Source: Candidatus Electrothrix gigas (GTDB lineage: Bacteria; Desulfobacterota; Desulfobulbia; Desulfobulbales; Desulfobulbaceae). From it: 64,000 nt of DNA. The notes below the pieces were generated by a model. The model saw only the letters and a list, made by a program, of their open reading frames with translations, was not told the DNA's origin and searched no databases. Made by a program: the position numbers and the translations under genes. Location of the stretch: contig QYLO01000010.1 in NCBI GenBank assembly GCA_022766165.1, positions 1 to 64,000 on the forward strand, read 5' to 3'. Numbering within the stretch: position 1 is the stretch's first letter; every line of letters starts with the position of its first letter. This document shows, piece after piece, positions 43,722 to 53,356 of the stretch.

Positions 43722-43740
43722 TTTTTGACATGACGAGGAT

Positions 43741-44781
43741 ATGAATATGATACAGGAAGCAATTGCACTGGTGGTGACCGGCCAGGATCTTAACGAAGAG
43801 CAGATGACCGCAACCATGCAGGAAATCATGAGTGGTCAGGCCACTGATGCCCAGATCGGCTCGTTTATGACTGCCCTGCGCATGAAAGGCGAGACCATTG
43901 ACGAAATCGCAGGGGCGGTACGGGTGATGCGGGAAAAGGCCACCTTTGTTGATACCGGGGTGGATACGGCTTCGGGAGAACTGCTCATGGATATCGTTGG
44001 CACTGGCGGCGATGGTTCTGGCACCTTTAATGTCTCCACCACGACCGCCTTTGTTGTAGCCGGAGCTGGTATCCCAGTAGCCAAGCATGGTAACCGAGCT
44101 ATATCCTCCTCCTGTGGCAGTGCGGATGTATTGGAAGCCTTGGGCGTTGACCTCTCTATGCCGTCAGAACGGGTAGCAGAATGCGTGCGTACAGTGGGCA
44201 TTGGCTTTCTCTTTGCGCCTATGCTGCATGGGGCCATGAAACATGCCATTGGCCCTCGGCGTGAAATGGGCATCCGCACCATCTTTAATATCCTCGGTCC
44301 CATGACCAACCCAGCCCGAGCCAATGTCCAGCTCACCGGTGTTTTTGCCAAAGAATTAACCGTACCCATTGCCCAAGTACTGAGCCGCTTAGGTATGCAA
44401 CGAACCTTAGTGGTCTGGGGAGAAGGCAATATGGATGAGATGACCATCACTGGTACCTCCCATATAGCTGATGCCCATAACGGCACAGTGGCAAGCTACA
44501 CTGTAAACCCAGAAGATGTCGGCCTGACTCGGGCAGACATTGAGGATATCCGGGGTGGAGCCGATGCCGAGGAATCAGCTTCCTTAGTCCGAGAAGTACT
44601 TGGCAATACAGCCGGCGCCCGCCTTGATATGGTCTTGCTGAATGCCGGAGCAGCGCTGTTGGCTGCTGGCAAGGCTGCTGATCTTCAAACCGGAGTAGAG
44701 CAGGCCAGAGAGATTATTGCCTCTGGAGCTGCTGTGGAAAAGCTTGAGCAGCTTGTTGCCTTTTGTCAACAAAAGAAGTAA
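43741..44781 (+). CDS. trpD: Anthranilate phosphoribosyltransferase
   Basis: The enzyme transfers a phosphoribosyl group to anthranilate in tryptophan synthesis. The class-specific GTGGDGSGTFNVST is followed by KHGNRAISSSCGSADVLEALG, then FAPMLHGAMKHAIGPRREMG and RTIFNILGPMTNP. All three are standard TrpD motifs. Length 346 is normal, with no TrpG fusion. No other trp gene is in the window. The stop lies five bases before the ABC exporter ATG, an odd pairing that could tie its expression to the glycan cluster. Confidence 0.96.
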   Translation: MNMIQEAIALVVTGQDLNEEQMTATMQEIMSGQATDAQIGSFMTALRMKGETIDEIAGAVRVMREKATFVDTGVDTASGELLMDIVGTGGDGSGTFNVSTTTAFVVAGAGIPVAKHGNRAISSSCGSADVLEALGVDLSMPSERVAECVRTVGIGFLFAPMLHGAMKHAIGPRREMGIRTIFNILGPMTNPARANVQLTGVFAKELTVPIAQVLSRLGMQRTLVVWGEGNMDEMTITGTSHIADAHNGTVASYTVNPEDVGLTRADIEDIRGGADAEESASLVREVLGNTAGARLDMVLLNAGAALLAAGKAADLQTGVEQAREIIASGAAVEKLEQLVAFCQQKK

Positions 44782-44786
44782 ACACG

Positions 44787-46571
44787 ATGACCTCGGCTTG
44801 CGATACAGAGTTGCCAGAGTTGCACTCGAACCTCATAAATGATCTTCTTATCCTGTGGAGGTACTTAGGAAAAAAGCGCAAACACCAATTCCTTTTGCTT
44901 TTTTCTCTTATGCTGGTTTCAGTTTTTGCCGAGGTCGTCACTATTGGTGCGATCATCCCTTTTCTTGGTGTATTGACAGCCCCTGAACAGGTTTTTACCC
45001 TTTCCTGGCTCCAGCCAGTCATACAAAGTCTGGACATTGAAACTGCGAACGAACTTCTTTTACCACTCACCCTAGCCTTTATTCTTATTGCTCTTTTTTC
45101 ATCAGGGATACGTATTACTCAGCTTTGGTATAATACCAAGTTAACAGCTGCTATGGGAACCCAGTTACGCCATGATATCTATGCAATGGCCCTGAACAAG
45201 CCCTATGAGTTTCATCTTGCCCATAACAGCAGTGATCTAATCAGTCTGACCACGGAAAAAGTTACTCTTGCTGTTACCGCAGGCATTATGCAGGTACTGT
45301 ATCTGGTAACAGCCTCTGTCATGTGCCTTGCCATTGTCGCCACCCTGATGTATATCAACCCCTTTATTGCCCTCCTGGCTTTTATGAGCTGGGGAGGTGG
45401 GTACATCCTTATTGCCCGCCTTGTTCGTAACAAGATGAGGCGAAATAGTGATATTATAACGAAAAATCAGCCGCAATCAGTTAAGAGTATGCAGGAAGGG
45501 TTGGGAGGAATCAGAGACGTTATTCTGGATAACAGTCAGGAGGTTTTTACACAGGGATATGCAAAGACAGTTTATAGTATCCAGTATGCCCTTGTCCAAA
45601 ATATTTTCTTAAGTTCCCTCCCCAAAAATTTATTAGAGGTACTGGGAATCACCCTTATAGCCCTGTTAGCCTATTCAATGCAGGCTGATGCCAGCGGCCA
45701 AAATGCCTTGCCCCTGCTCGGTGCCTTTGCTCTTGGAGCACAGCGGCTCCTGCCTGGTCTGCAACAGATCTATTTTTCTTGGTCAGATATTAACGGAAAC
45801 CATGCCATGTTAGCAGATGTTGCAGCGTGGCTGGCAGTTATTGACAAGGAGGTCAAGCAACAGAACAACTTGCTGTCATCACTGGAGTTTAAAAAAAATA
45901 TTGAATTAAAGAATATTACATTTAGCTATGCAGGGACGAATAAAGAGGTCTTGTCCAAGGTTAATTTAACCATCCCAAAAGGTTCTCGAATTGGCTTTAT
46001 TGGGGAAACCGGGAGTGGTAAGAGTACGTTGCTGGACGTTATCATGGGCCTGCTGGTTCCGACACAAGGAAAACTACTGGTAGACGGCGAGGAAATTGAT
46101 TTCTACAATATGAAGGCTTGGCAAAAGAATATTGCTCACGTTTCACAGACTATTTTTTTATCCGATGGATCTCTGCAGGAAAATATCGCCTTTGGTGTTC
46201 CGGTTGAAGATATCGATAAAGAGCAGGTTGAGAAGGCGGCACGATTGGCTCAGATTCATGACTTTATAGAAACGCTGCCGGATGGATATCAAACGCTTAT
46301 CGGTGAACGAGGCGTGCGACTCTCTGGAGGCCAACGACAGCGTATTGGGATTGCCCGTGCTTTGTATAAAGAGGCGAGCGTTCTTGTGCTGGATGAGGCA
46401 ACCAGCGCCCTTGATCATGCAACGGAACAGGCGGTTATGGCAGCTATTGATGGTTTAGGAGAAAATTTGACTGTTTTAATGATTGCTCATCGACTTTCGA
46501 CATTAAATAGCTGTGAGCAGATCTTTGAATTTAACAAAGGAATATTGCTGCTGTCGAAACGTACCGGATAA
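44787..46571 (+). CDS. ABC exporter with fused permease and ATPase
   Basis: The 594-residue protein has six transmembrane helices in the N-terminal half (for example LLFSLMLVSVFAEVVTIGAI) and an ATPase domain with Walker A GETGSGKST, Q-loop, signature LSGGQRQRIG and Walker B VLDEATSALD, then the H-loop IAHRLST. The arrangement resembles PglK/MsbA-like flippases of glycan lipid intermediates, which fits the three glycosyltransferases downstream. The substrate is inferred. It acts as a homodimer at the inner membrane. ATG 44787 is used; a TTG at 44763 would overlap trpD. Confidence 0.9.
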   Translation: MTSACDTELPELHSNLINDLLILWRYLGKKRKHQFLLLFSLMLVSVFAEVVTIGAIIPFLGVLTAPEQVFTLSWLQPVIQSLDIETANELLLPLTLAFILIALFSSGIRITQLWYNTKLTAAMGTQLRHDIYAMALNKPYEFHLAHNSSDLISLTTEKVTLAVTAGIMQVLYLVTASVMCLAIVATLMYINPFIALLAFMSWGGGYILIARLVRNKMRRNSDIITKNQPQSVKSMQEGLGGIRDVILDNSQEVFTQGYAKTVYSIQYALVQNIFLSSLPKNLLEVLGITLIALLAYSMQADASGQNALPLLGAFALGAQRLLPGLQQIYFSWSDINGNHAMLADVAAWLAVIDKEVKQQNNLLSSLEFKKNIELKNITFSYAGTNKEVLSKVNLTIPKGSRIGFIGETGSGKSTLLDVIMGLLVPTQGKLLVDGEEIDFYNMKAWQKNIAHVSQTIFLSDGSLQENIAFGVPVEDIDKEQVEKAARLAQIHDFIETLPDGYQTLIGERGVRLSGGQRQRIGIARALYKEASVLVLDEATSALDHATEQAVMAAIDGLGENLTVLMIAHRLSTLNSCEQIFEFNKGILLLSKRTG

Positions 46572-46575
46572 CCTC

Positions 46576-47688
46576 TTGGATAATCTGTTATTTTTATGTA
46601 AAAAACCTCTGGTAATCCATGTAGTGACATCACTTGATTTTGGCGGTGTCGAGCGTCATATGGAAATAATTGGACATACGCTTGCTCATGCACAATTCAG
46701 AGTATTGTTTGTTGCAATAGGACATGGTGGAGCTGCTGAGGAAAGGTTACGAGAAGCCGGGGCTCATGTAATTTGTCTCGGTAAAAAGCCCAAAATACTA
46801 AGCTTGGGAGCATTGTATGCATTGCTGAAGTTATTTTGGCGTGAAAAACCAGTAGTCGTGCATACTCACGGTGCGGAAGCCAATTTACATGGGCTGCTTG
46901 CCGCAAGAGTGACTCGTATCCCTGTGCGTATCGGGGAAGAAATAGGTATTCCTGATCATAGTAAACGTACTCAATGTGTATTCAGGTATGTTTACAATAC
47001 AGCCCATCGTGTTATAGGCATCTCTCAGGCGGTGACAGATTGGTTAGTGGAAAATGGTGAGGTTAGTCACAAAAAAGCTGTTCGTATATTTAATCCTGTT
47101 CAGTTGCCAGCTCTGCAAGTTAGAAAAATACAAAAGAATAATATTTTCAGAGTTGGGTTCGTCGGAAGGCTCGAGCCGATAAAAAATCCAAAAATCTTGC
47201 TTGAGGTATTGAAAATATTGTTGAGCAAGAACGTTCCGGCTGAATTGTGGTTGATCGGAGACGGAACGGAACGGGCTGCTATAGAAAGTCGTGTTTACGA
47301 ATTGGAACTGCAGGAACAAGTACATTTATTTGGGTACCAAAATAATCCTTCAAGTTTTTTATGTCGATGTGATGTTTATGTTCAACCGTCTTTATCCGAA
47401 GGATTCGGGTTGGCAGTTGTGGAAGCGATGGGATGCGGTCTACCTGTTATTGCGACTGCTACAGGTGGAGTACCCGAAATTGTCCAAGACGGCGTTACAG
47501 GATGGATAGTGAAAAAGCCGGATGCTATATCTCTTGCTGAGGCACTGCTGAAAGCTTGGCGACTTGGTTCAGATCGACTGTTTGAGATAGGAAAAAAGGC
47601 TCGTCAATCAGTTGAAAACAGATTTGACCCGATTGCTTATCTTGAGCAATTGGAAAACCTCTATATTGATTTGAGAAAAGCAGGCTGA
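46576..47688 (+). CDS. Glycosyltransferase family 4-like protein
   Basis: The protein has the GT-B fold of GT4: N-terminal IHVVTSLDFGGVERHM, and C-terminal VGRLEPIKNP, EGFGLAVVEAMGCGLPV, ATATGGVPEIV and DGVTGWIV. It transfers a sugar from a nucleotide donor to a growing glycan at the cytosolic membrane face. Donor and acceptor are unknown. The start is unclear: TTG 46576 lies just past the exporter stop. GTG 46513 would overlap the exporter by 59 bases and add a cysteine-rich segment (YCCCRN) not usual in the family. The second gene of the glycan cluster. Confidence 0.85.
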   Translation: MDNLLFLCKKPLVIHVVTSLDFGGVERHMEIIGHTLAHAQFRVLFVAIGHGGAAEERLREAGAHVICLGKKPKILSLGALYALLKLFWREKPVVVHTHGAEANLHGLLAARVTRIPVRIGEEIGIPDHSKRTQCVFRYVYNTAHRVIGISQAVTDWLVENGEVSHKKAVRIFNPVQLPALQVRKIQKNNIFRVGFVGRLEPIKNPKILLEVLKILLSKNVPAELWLIGDGTERAAIESRVYELELQEQVHLFGYQNNPSSFLCRCDVYVQPSLSEGFGLAVVEAMGCGLPVIATATGGVPEIVQDGVTGWIVKKPDAISLAEALLKAWRLGSDRLFEIGKKARQSVENRFDPIAYLEQLENLYIDLRKAG

Positions 47689-47692
47689 TCTG

Positions 47693-48928
47693 ATGTATAC
47701 ACCAAGCAACAGGAATGTCAGAATTCTTTTCGTAACCTGGGATGGCCCGCAAGTTAATTATCTGGAAGGTCTCTTTTTGCCAATTTTTAAACAGCTGAAG
47801 AAATTTGGATTCCATTTCCATATATTGCAATTTACTTGGGGTGGTTCAGATCGGACTCACATAAATCATTTGGTATGCAAAGAAGCAGGAATACCTTATC
47901 AGGCTATTACTATTTGGCGTCGTCCTCGTGGCTTGGGAGCATTATTAACCGCTTTGCTTCATTCTCGCACTATACGACACGTTATACGCAATCAAGGTAT
48001 TGATATCATCATGCCACGCAGTATACTGCCTGGATTATCCGCACTGCTTGCGTTACGTAATACATCCCTTCAAATGATTTTTGATGCGGATGGACTTCCT
48101 CTGGATGAGCGTGTCGATTTCGCTGGATTGTCAAGTTCCAGTGTAACTTACAGATTATTGAGAGATATTGAGGCTCAAGCGGTGCGTAAAGCTGATGCTG
48201 TGCTTACTCGCTCATCCGTTGCAAGTAGAATTTTACTTGATCGTGCAGGTTCTGAAGCAACAGCTAAAAAATTTTATATTGTTACGAACGGAAGAGACAG
48301 TGTTGTTTTTTCACCCGGAACGAAAGAAAATCGTGCAGCAATTCGTAAAAATTTGGGTATTCCACTTCATACCCCTCTTATCGTGTATGCTGGTTCTGTT
48401 GGTTCGCAATATTGCATGAATGAAATGTTCACGTTCTTTCGTTATCTGCTGTCCAGCAGGCATGATGCTCACTTTCTCTTCTTGACAGGGTCACCTGACT
48501 CTGTATTAGCACTACTTGATTCTTTGAGAGATATGAAAGAATCTATGACTGTGCGTAGCGTTTCCGCTCATGACGTACCCAATTACCTTGCTGCAGCAGA
48601 TGTTGGCCTAGCATTGCGCAGACCTAGTTTTTCTATGCAAGCTGTAAGTCCTATCAAGTTAGGAGAATATTTATTGTGTGGATTGCCCGTTATTGCAACA
48701 CGAGGTATCGGTGATACCTCTTTGTTTGTAAAGGAGCATGTAGGTTTCCTGATAGATGACGCCTGTGATGATCAACTGGAAAAGGCAGCAACGTGGTTTA
48801 TTAACAAGGTCTTAAAGATGCAAAATACTTTCAGAGAAAGGTGTCGAACTGAAGGGGTTAAACATTTTTCACTTGATCAGACTGTGAAAAAATACCGCTA
48901 TGCTCTGGAATCGGTGATTGATGCTTAA
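47693..48928 (+). CDS. Glycosyltransferase-like protein
   Basis: The 411-residue protein begins VRILFVTWDGPQVNYLEG, a GT-B type N-terminus. It has LPLDERVDFAGLSSS, KADAVLTRSS, IVTNGRDSVVFSPGTKENR at the domain junction and LLCGLPVIATRGIGDT in the donor-binding half. GT4 is the nearest family, but conserved E-x7-E positions are less clear than in the neighbour. The stop overlaps the next ATG by eight bases. Sugar specificity is unknown. Confidence 0.8.
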   Translation: MYTPSNRNVRILFVTWDGPQVNYLEGLFLPIFKQLKKFGFHFHILQFTWGGSDRTHINHLVCKEAGIPYQAITIWRRPRGLGALLTALLHSRTIRHVIRNQGIDIIMPRSILPGLSALLALRNTSLQMIFDADGLPLDERVDFAGLSSSSVTYRLLRDIEAQAVRKADAVLTRSSVASRILLDRAGSEATAKKFYIVTNGRDSVVFSPGTKENRAAIRKNLGIPLHTPLIVYAGSVGSQYCMNEMFTFFRYLLSSRHDAHFLFLTGSPDSVLALLDSLRDMKESMTVRSVSAHDVPNYLAAADVGLALRRPSFSMQAVSPIKLGEYLLCGLPVIATRGIGDTSLFVKEHVGFLIDDACDDQLEKAATWFINKVLKMQNTFRERCRTEGVKHFSLDQTVKKYRYALESVIDA

Positions 48929-49991
48929 AGTTCTTGGCCTTTCTCTGTACGGCCCTCTAGCCGCCAGCACACGATATAGGTTGGAGCAATATATACCGGG
49001 GCTATCCGAATACGGCATTGATCTTCAGGTGCATTATCTTCTCGGAGATGAATACTTACGTTGCCGTTTTCAGGTCAAAAGATTACCGTTAGTCTCTTTG
49101 CTTCAAGCTGGGTGTAAACGTCTGTCTTTGTTATTTCACAGCCAAAAATTTGATGCAGCGATTCTATATGCAGAACTTTTTCCCCTTTTGCCGGGCTGGC
49201 TGGAACGTCAGTTCATAAGCAAACCCTATATTTACGATTTTGACGATGCGTTTTATTTAAAATATAGACGCGAGAAATTAGGCATTTTTCAACCTGTTCT
49301 AGGAAAAAAAGTTGATCAGGTGATAGCAGGAGCCACAGCAGTGACAGCAGGAAACAAAGGACTTATGAGCTATGCCAAGGCGATAAATAAAAAATCTTTC
49401 TTTTTTCCGACCGTCGTTGATATAGAAAAATATCAGCCAGCAAAGCAAGTCTCCTCAGAATTTCCTTTCACTCCTTTCACTGTGGGGTGGATTGGCTCGC
49501 CTTCTACATCCCATTATCTTTCAGTTATTACAAACTCTTTATCTGCTCTTGGACTTGAAGGAGCAGTGAAATTAATTGCGATCGGCGGACCTGCACCCGC
49601 AATTCCCCATGTCGAAGTGATAGAAAAAAAATGGCAGGAGGAGACAGAAATTTCCCTTATCAACAGTTTTGATGTCGGCATCATGCCTCTTCATGACGAT
49701 GAATGGGCAAGAGGAAAATGCGCTTTTAAACTGATTCAATATATGGCCTGCGGAGTGCCTGTGATAGCCTCACGAGTCGGAGCAAATATTGATGTTGTGC
49801 AACCTGACTGCGGAATGCTCGTATCACATACCGATGAGTGGATAAAAGCATTACGAACAATGAGAGATCAACCTGATCTAAGACAAAAGATGGGGAATGC
49901 AGGGCGTCATCGCATTAAAAGACATTATTCATTACAGCAAAATCTCCCACAGCTCTCTGCAATACTACATGATATTGTAAAAAAACATTAA
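48921..49991 (+). CDS. Glycosyltransferase-like protein
   Basis: The 356-residue protein starts LKVLGLSLYGPLAASTRYRLEQY and contains YDFDDAFYLKYRRE, VGWIGSPSTSHYL at the linker to the donor domain, IGIMPL-like VGIMPLHDDEWARGKCAFKLIQYMACGVPVIAS and NAGRHRIKRHYS. This order is that of a GT4-type GT-B enzyme. Last gene of the putative glycan operon; its 3' end converges with the AAA protein gene, with GGAAAATATTTTCC as a loop-free palindrome between them (49996-50009). The start ATG overlaps the previous stop by eight bases, so translation is likely coupled. Confidence 0.82.
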   Translation: MLKVLGLSLYGPLAASTRYRLEQYIPGLSEYGIDLQVHYLLGDEYLRCRFQVKRLPLVSLLQAGCKRLSLLFHSQKFDAAILYAELFPLLPGWLERQFISKPYIYDFDDAFYLKYRREKLGIFQPVLGKKVDQVIAGATAVTAGNKGLMSYAKAINKKSFFFPTVVDIEKYQPAKQVSSEFPFTPFTVGWIGSPSTSHYLSVITNSLSALGLEGAVKLIAIGGPAPAIPHVEVIEKKWQEETEISLINSFDVGIMPLHDDEWARGKCAFKLIQYMACGVPVIASRVGANIDVVQPDCGMLVSHTDEWIKALRTMRDQPDLRQKMGNAGRHRIKRHYSLQQNLPQLSAILHDIVKKH

Positions 49992-50018
49992 TGAAGGAAA
50001 ATATTTTCCTCTCCTCTT

Positions 50019-52370
50019 TCACCAAATAGCCCGCAATCCTGAAGACTTCCGAACATGATCAATCCGCCGTTCTAGCTCAACCCGCCAGTTGGCATGGATT
50101 CGGGCCGCAGAAGGTGCTATCAGCTCAGGCAGGCCGTACACCAAGCGATCAGCAGCACGGCTGGCCTCAATAACTGCCTCAATAGAACGGGCCCCAAACT
50201 TATATTCGCCAAGAAGCAAACGGAGCAGCAAGCCGGAACTTTTGCGGGCAGCTTTCTTCCAATGGGTTTGCATCTGATGGGCAATAATGAGGGCTCGTTT
50301 ATGGAGAATCCTCCGTAATTCCTCCAGATCTTCTTCTGTGGCAGCCTCTTGTAGCAGATGGGCTGGAATTTCAATACCATCAATATCCAGCACCACCCGG
50401 AGCCGACTCATGAAGTCTGGAATTTTAAGGGTTTTTGATTTTTTTAACTGTTCTGCATTTTCAGGAGAGAGCAGGTTTTCCATACCCTCCCAACTGGCCT
50501 TGACACCACCGGCAAAGACAAAAATAGCCCGTCCGATATGGTATGGAATACCATGAACGTAGGTCACGCCATCCTGCATTGAGGGCAGAAAAAAACGAAG
50601 GTAGCCAAATTCATCTCTATTATAGCGACAGTCAAACTCATCCCAAAAGGCTATGGGTACCCGGCCTCGGGCCACGGAGGCTCTGACCGGATCAATGGCT
50701 GAGTTGATCTCTTCCGGGCTGGCAAACTGGGTCAGATTAAACTCAAAAAAGTCAAAGGGATTACCGTCATAATGGCGGGCAATCTCATCGGCCACCTGTT
50801 TCACGGCAAAAGATTTTCCTGAACCAGGAGGGCCGAACACGCCGATACAAAGGGGACGGAGGACAGCCTCCTTGGAAACATAAGAATCCATGACCTGGTG
50901 CAGAGTAATAACCGGATCAATCTCAGCAGGATCTGTGGTTCGCAGATGACCTATTTGACACATGGGCAGATGATCAAAGCCAGTACCGCGATTCACCTCT
51001 TCCTTGAGATAATGCAACACGGAAATAATAGTATCAATATGACCTGCATAGCGAATCTCATCGTTTTGCAGGTTACAATGCGATTCATATTTTCGGTGAA
51101 AAAAGGAGCGTAAGGCCTTTTTCTTTTCTTCACCCCAGGACTGACAGGCCACCAAGGCGAGATTTTTTTCAAATTCCGTAGAAGACTGGGGGAGTTCAAC
51201 AAAACTCGGATCTTTCTGTATGAGTTCTGGAGAGGCACAGGGACAGCCATGCTGGCAGTTGGACCCCTCATTTTGACAAATTAACTTGGGACGACCGCTT
51301 CGTGCCACACCACATTCATTGGCAGAACATGGCCAATCAGCCGGACAAACCGAGCTGAAATCCAGTTGCGGCAGTTTGAGTTGACCGTCAAAATGATACC
51401 CGTGATCATTCAGTATTTTCCAGTTGATCAGCACCTGTTTAGAAAAGGCAAAAAAACAGTTCCGACAGAAGTCAAGACAGTTAAAGCGGAAAATGTTTAT
51501 GGTCAGCATGGCTGTAACCATTGTGTCATAGCAGGGAACAGATCCTCGTTTTTTAAACGAGCTTTTTTTGGGCAACATCCCTTTACGATATCGAAAAAAA
51601 GTGCCATCTGGGCCAACATAGAGAATGGCATGGGGAAACATCTCCACCACGATATGACAGAGAAAACGATTGCTCACAGGGTCCCACAGTCCTACCTCGC
51701 TTGTTTTAAGGGCTCGCAGGCACATGGCAACAATACTTTCCCAAGTGACAGCGGAATCCATTTCCATTCGAGTGGTTTCCAGATCAGAAAGGCGACAGAA
51801 CAGGGTAAAACGCTTTCCGAGCCGCTGGGCCCATTCCTGCCAATGAGCAACAGATATCCCCATAGCAATACACCACATATCAGGGTTTAAGGCCATCATG
51901 TCATCGCAGATATGGGGGGGGACACCAGAGTCGTCTATTAAAACCATTCCGGTATTATTACCCACAATAGAACACTCATGCTCGTTGATAACAAAGGCTG
52001 AGGATTTTCTTATGCGTTCCTCAGACGGAAGGAGTTGGCTCACCATGAACCAGCCGTCACAATCATTTTTACCATCGGTTTTCTGACGTTTGAAAATTTG
52101 GTACACCTGCTTTTCCATTCCATAGGTCAGGGAGTCAACTTGAGGCGTAAGACCTGATTCTGCCAGATAGGCATTGAGCCATGTCAGGCACTGTTCAAGC
52201 CTTCCCTTCTCAACAGTCACTGGTCCGGCAAGGAGGTCAATATTATCTCCAGGATTATAACCATAGGCAGGAAGACTGCCTTCCTGCAACAAACTGACCT
52301 CCTTTACTGGGAGGTTGGTTGTTTTCACATTGGAACCAAGAATGAGAATTTTTGAGCTATTGGCGACCAT
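50019..52370 (-). CDS. AAA ATPase with cysteine cluster and unassigned N-terminus
   Basis: The 783-residue protein is of unknown function. The C-terminal AAA domain has Walker A GVFGPPGSGKS with Lys519, Walker B VPIAFWDEFD, and an arginine-finger-like FMSRLR. The centre carries eight or more cysteines (about residues 343-378: CPADWPCSANEC, CQNEGSNCQHGCPC), a probable zinc site. The first about 260 residues may have a sugar-kinase-like fold (VLIDDSGVPPHI, NPDMWCIAMGISVAHWQEWA, RFTLFCRLSDLE), but I cannot assign a family. It stands alone on the minus strand after the glycan cluster. A role in stress sensing or defence is only a guess. Confidence 0.7.
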   Translation of the reverse strand: MVANSSKILILGSNVKTTNLPVKEVSLLQEGSLPAYGYNPGDNIDLLAGPVTVEKGRLEQCLTWLNAYLAESGLTPQVDSLTYGMEKQVYQIFKRQKTDGKNDCDGWFMVSQLLPSEERIRKSSAFVINEHECSIVGNNTGMVLIDDSGVPPHICDDMMALNPDMWCIAMGISVAHWQEWAQRLGKRFTLFCRLSDLETTRMEMDSAVTWESIVAMCLRALKTSEVGLWDPVSNRFLCHIVVEMFPHAILYVGPDGTFFRYRKGMLPKKSSFKKRGSVPCYDTMVTAMLTINIFRFNCLDFCRNCFFAFSKQVLINWKILNDHGYHFDGQLKLPQLDFSSVCPADWPCSANECGVARSGRPKLICQNEGSNCQHGCPCASPELIQKDPSFVELPQSSTEFEKNLALVACQSWGEEKKKALRSFFHRKYESHCNLQNDEIRYAGHIDTIISVLHYLKEEVNRGTGFDHLPMCQIGHLRTTDPAEIDPVITLHQVMDSYVSKEAVLRPLCIGVFGPPGSGKSFAVKQVADEIARHYDGNPFDFFEFNLTQFASPEEINSAIDPVRASVARGRVPIAFWDEFDCRYNRDEFGYLRFFLPSMQDGVTYVHGIPYHIGRAIFVFAGGVKASWEGMENLLSPENAEQLKKSKTLKIPDFMSRLRVVLDIDGIEIPAHLLQEAATEEDLEELRRILHKRALIIAHQMQTHWKKAARKSSGLLLRLLLGEYKFGARSIEAVIEASRAADRLVYGLPELIAPSAARIHANWRVELERRIDHVRKSSGLRAIW

Positions 52371-52758
52371 ATCCGTACTTGCCTATAAAAAAGAGAGGAA
52401 TAAGGAAAAAACAAGAGAACAAGAGGAGTTGCTTTGCATAACTCCTATTCCTCCCTACTGGAGAGGAACAATAAAATATAAAAGAGGATACGAGGATACT
52501 TTCATATAAAAATCAGTATAACCGTATACGATTTTTTATGTTACAAAAAAGTAAAAAAGGAACGACTGCTGCTCAACAATACTGCTCAACAATATTTTTG
52601 CTTCTAATACCAAGAAAGACAGTTGACAGGATAAAAAATATACTTTTTAATAATCATGATTACTTATCATTGTAATCCGCTGGAAAATACAGAGTTATAT
52701 GGTCATGAATATGTCGCATATAAGGAGATAACCAAAAAAATACTTAAAGGAGTAGATT
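52371..52758. other. Intergenic region with repeat copy
   Basis: About 390 bases between the divergent AAA protein gene and the DUF882 gene. The part 52441-52512 is a repeat copy (separate entry). The remainder is AT-rich (for example ACAGAGTTATATGG, TTAAAGGAG at 52744) and should hold both promoters. I see no gene or RNA feature in it. Confidence 0.4.
52441..52512 (+). repeat. Dispersed hairpin repeat, copy upstream of DUF882 gene
   Basis: The order CTCCTATTCCTCCCTACTGG, AGAGGAACAATAAAATATAA, AAGAGGATACGAGG and ATACTTTCATATAAAA matches the copy at 31548-31606, with about six extra bases in the centre. The 3' part ATACTTTCATATAAAA is the best conserved. Confidence 0.55.
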
Positions 52759-53343
52759 ATGAATAGAATGAATAGACGTTCTTTTCTCGCCTTAGGAGCA
52801 AAGGCTGTTGTTGGGCTTTGTCTTGCTCAAGCTACCCCAGCTTGGGCGAGTATTCCCACCATTCCCATCATTCCCACCTCTCTTGTTGAAAAGTCAAAAA
52901 AGCCACGAAGCTTATCATTTTATCACACCCATACAAAGGAGCGACTTAATATAATCTATGCAAAATCAGGTGAATATGATCCCAAAGCCCTGGTTCAAAT
53001 AAACAACTACCTCCGTGATTTTCGCACCTCTGAAGTGCATACCATTGATCCGGCTGTCTTAGATATCCTCTGGACGATACAACAAAAAATGTGCTGCAAC
53101 AGGACGTATGAAGTTATTTCCGGCTATCGTTCTCCAAAAACCAATGAGCAACTGCGTAAAAGAACCACGGGGGTGGCAAAACGGAGTCTACACATGAAGG
53201 GGCAGGCCATTGATGTCCGCATTACTGGAGAAAAAACCAAAACCGTCCGAGACTGTGCTATCTCACTCAAGTCTGGTGGTGTTGGCTACTATGCAAAGTC
53301 AAACTTTGTTCATCTTGATACCGGTCGTGTACGCTTTTGGTAA
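52759..53343 (+). CDS. DUF882/YcbK-like (MepK-type) peptidase, Tat-exported
   Basis: The 194-residue protein starts with a twin-arginine signal (NRRSFLALGAKAVVGLCLAQ, cleavage after AWA). The mature domain reads KERLNIIYAKSGEYDPKAL, ISGYRSPKTNEQLRK, KRSLHMKGQAIDVRI and VGYYAKSNFVHLDTGR. These give the zinc ligands (His and Asp in SLHMKGQAID, final His in FVHLD) of the M15-like YcbK family. Related enzymes cut meso-DAP cross-links in peptidoglycan. Three 9-bp units encode IPTIPIIPT just after the signal. Good ribosome binding site AAAGGAGTAG. The ispA gene follows 13 bases later. Confidence 0.9.
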   Translation: MNRMNRRSFLALGAKAVVGLCLAQATPAWASIPTIPIIPTSLVEKSKKPRSLSFYHTHTKERLNIIYAKSGEYDPKALVQINNYLRDFRTSEVHTIDPAVLDILWTIQQKMCCNRTYEVISGYRSPKTNEQLRKRTTGVAKRSLHMKGQAIDVRITGEKTKTVRDCAISLKSGGVGYYAKSNFVHLDTGRVRFW

Positions 53344-53356
53344 AAAATGGTAAAAA

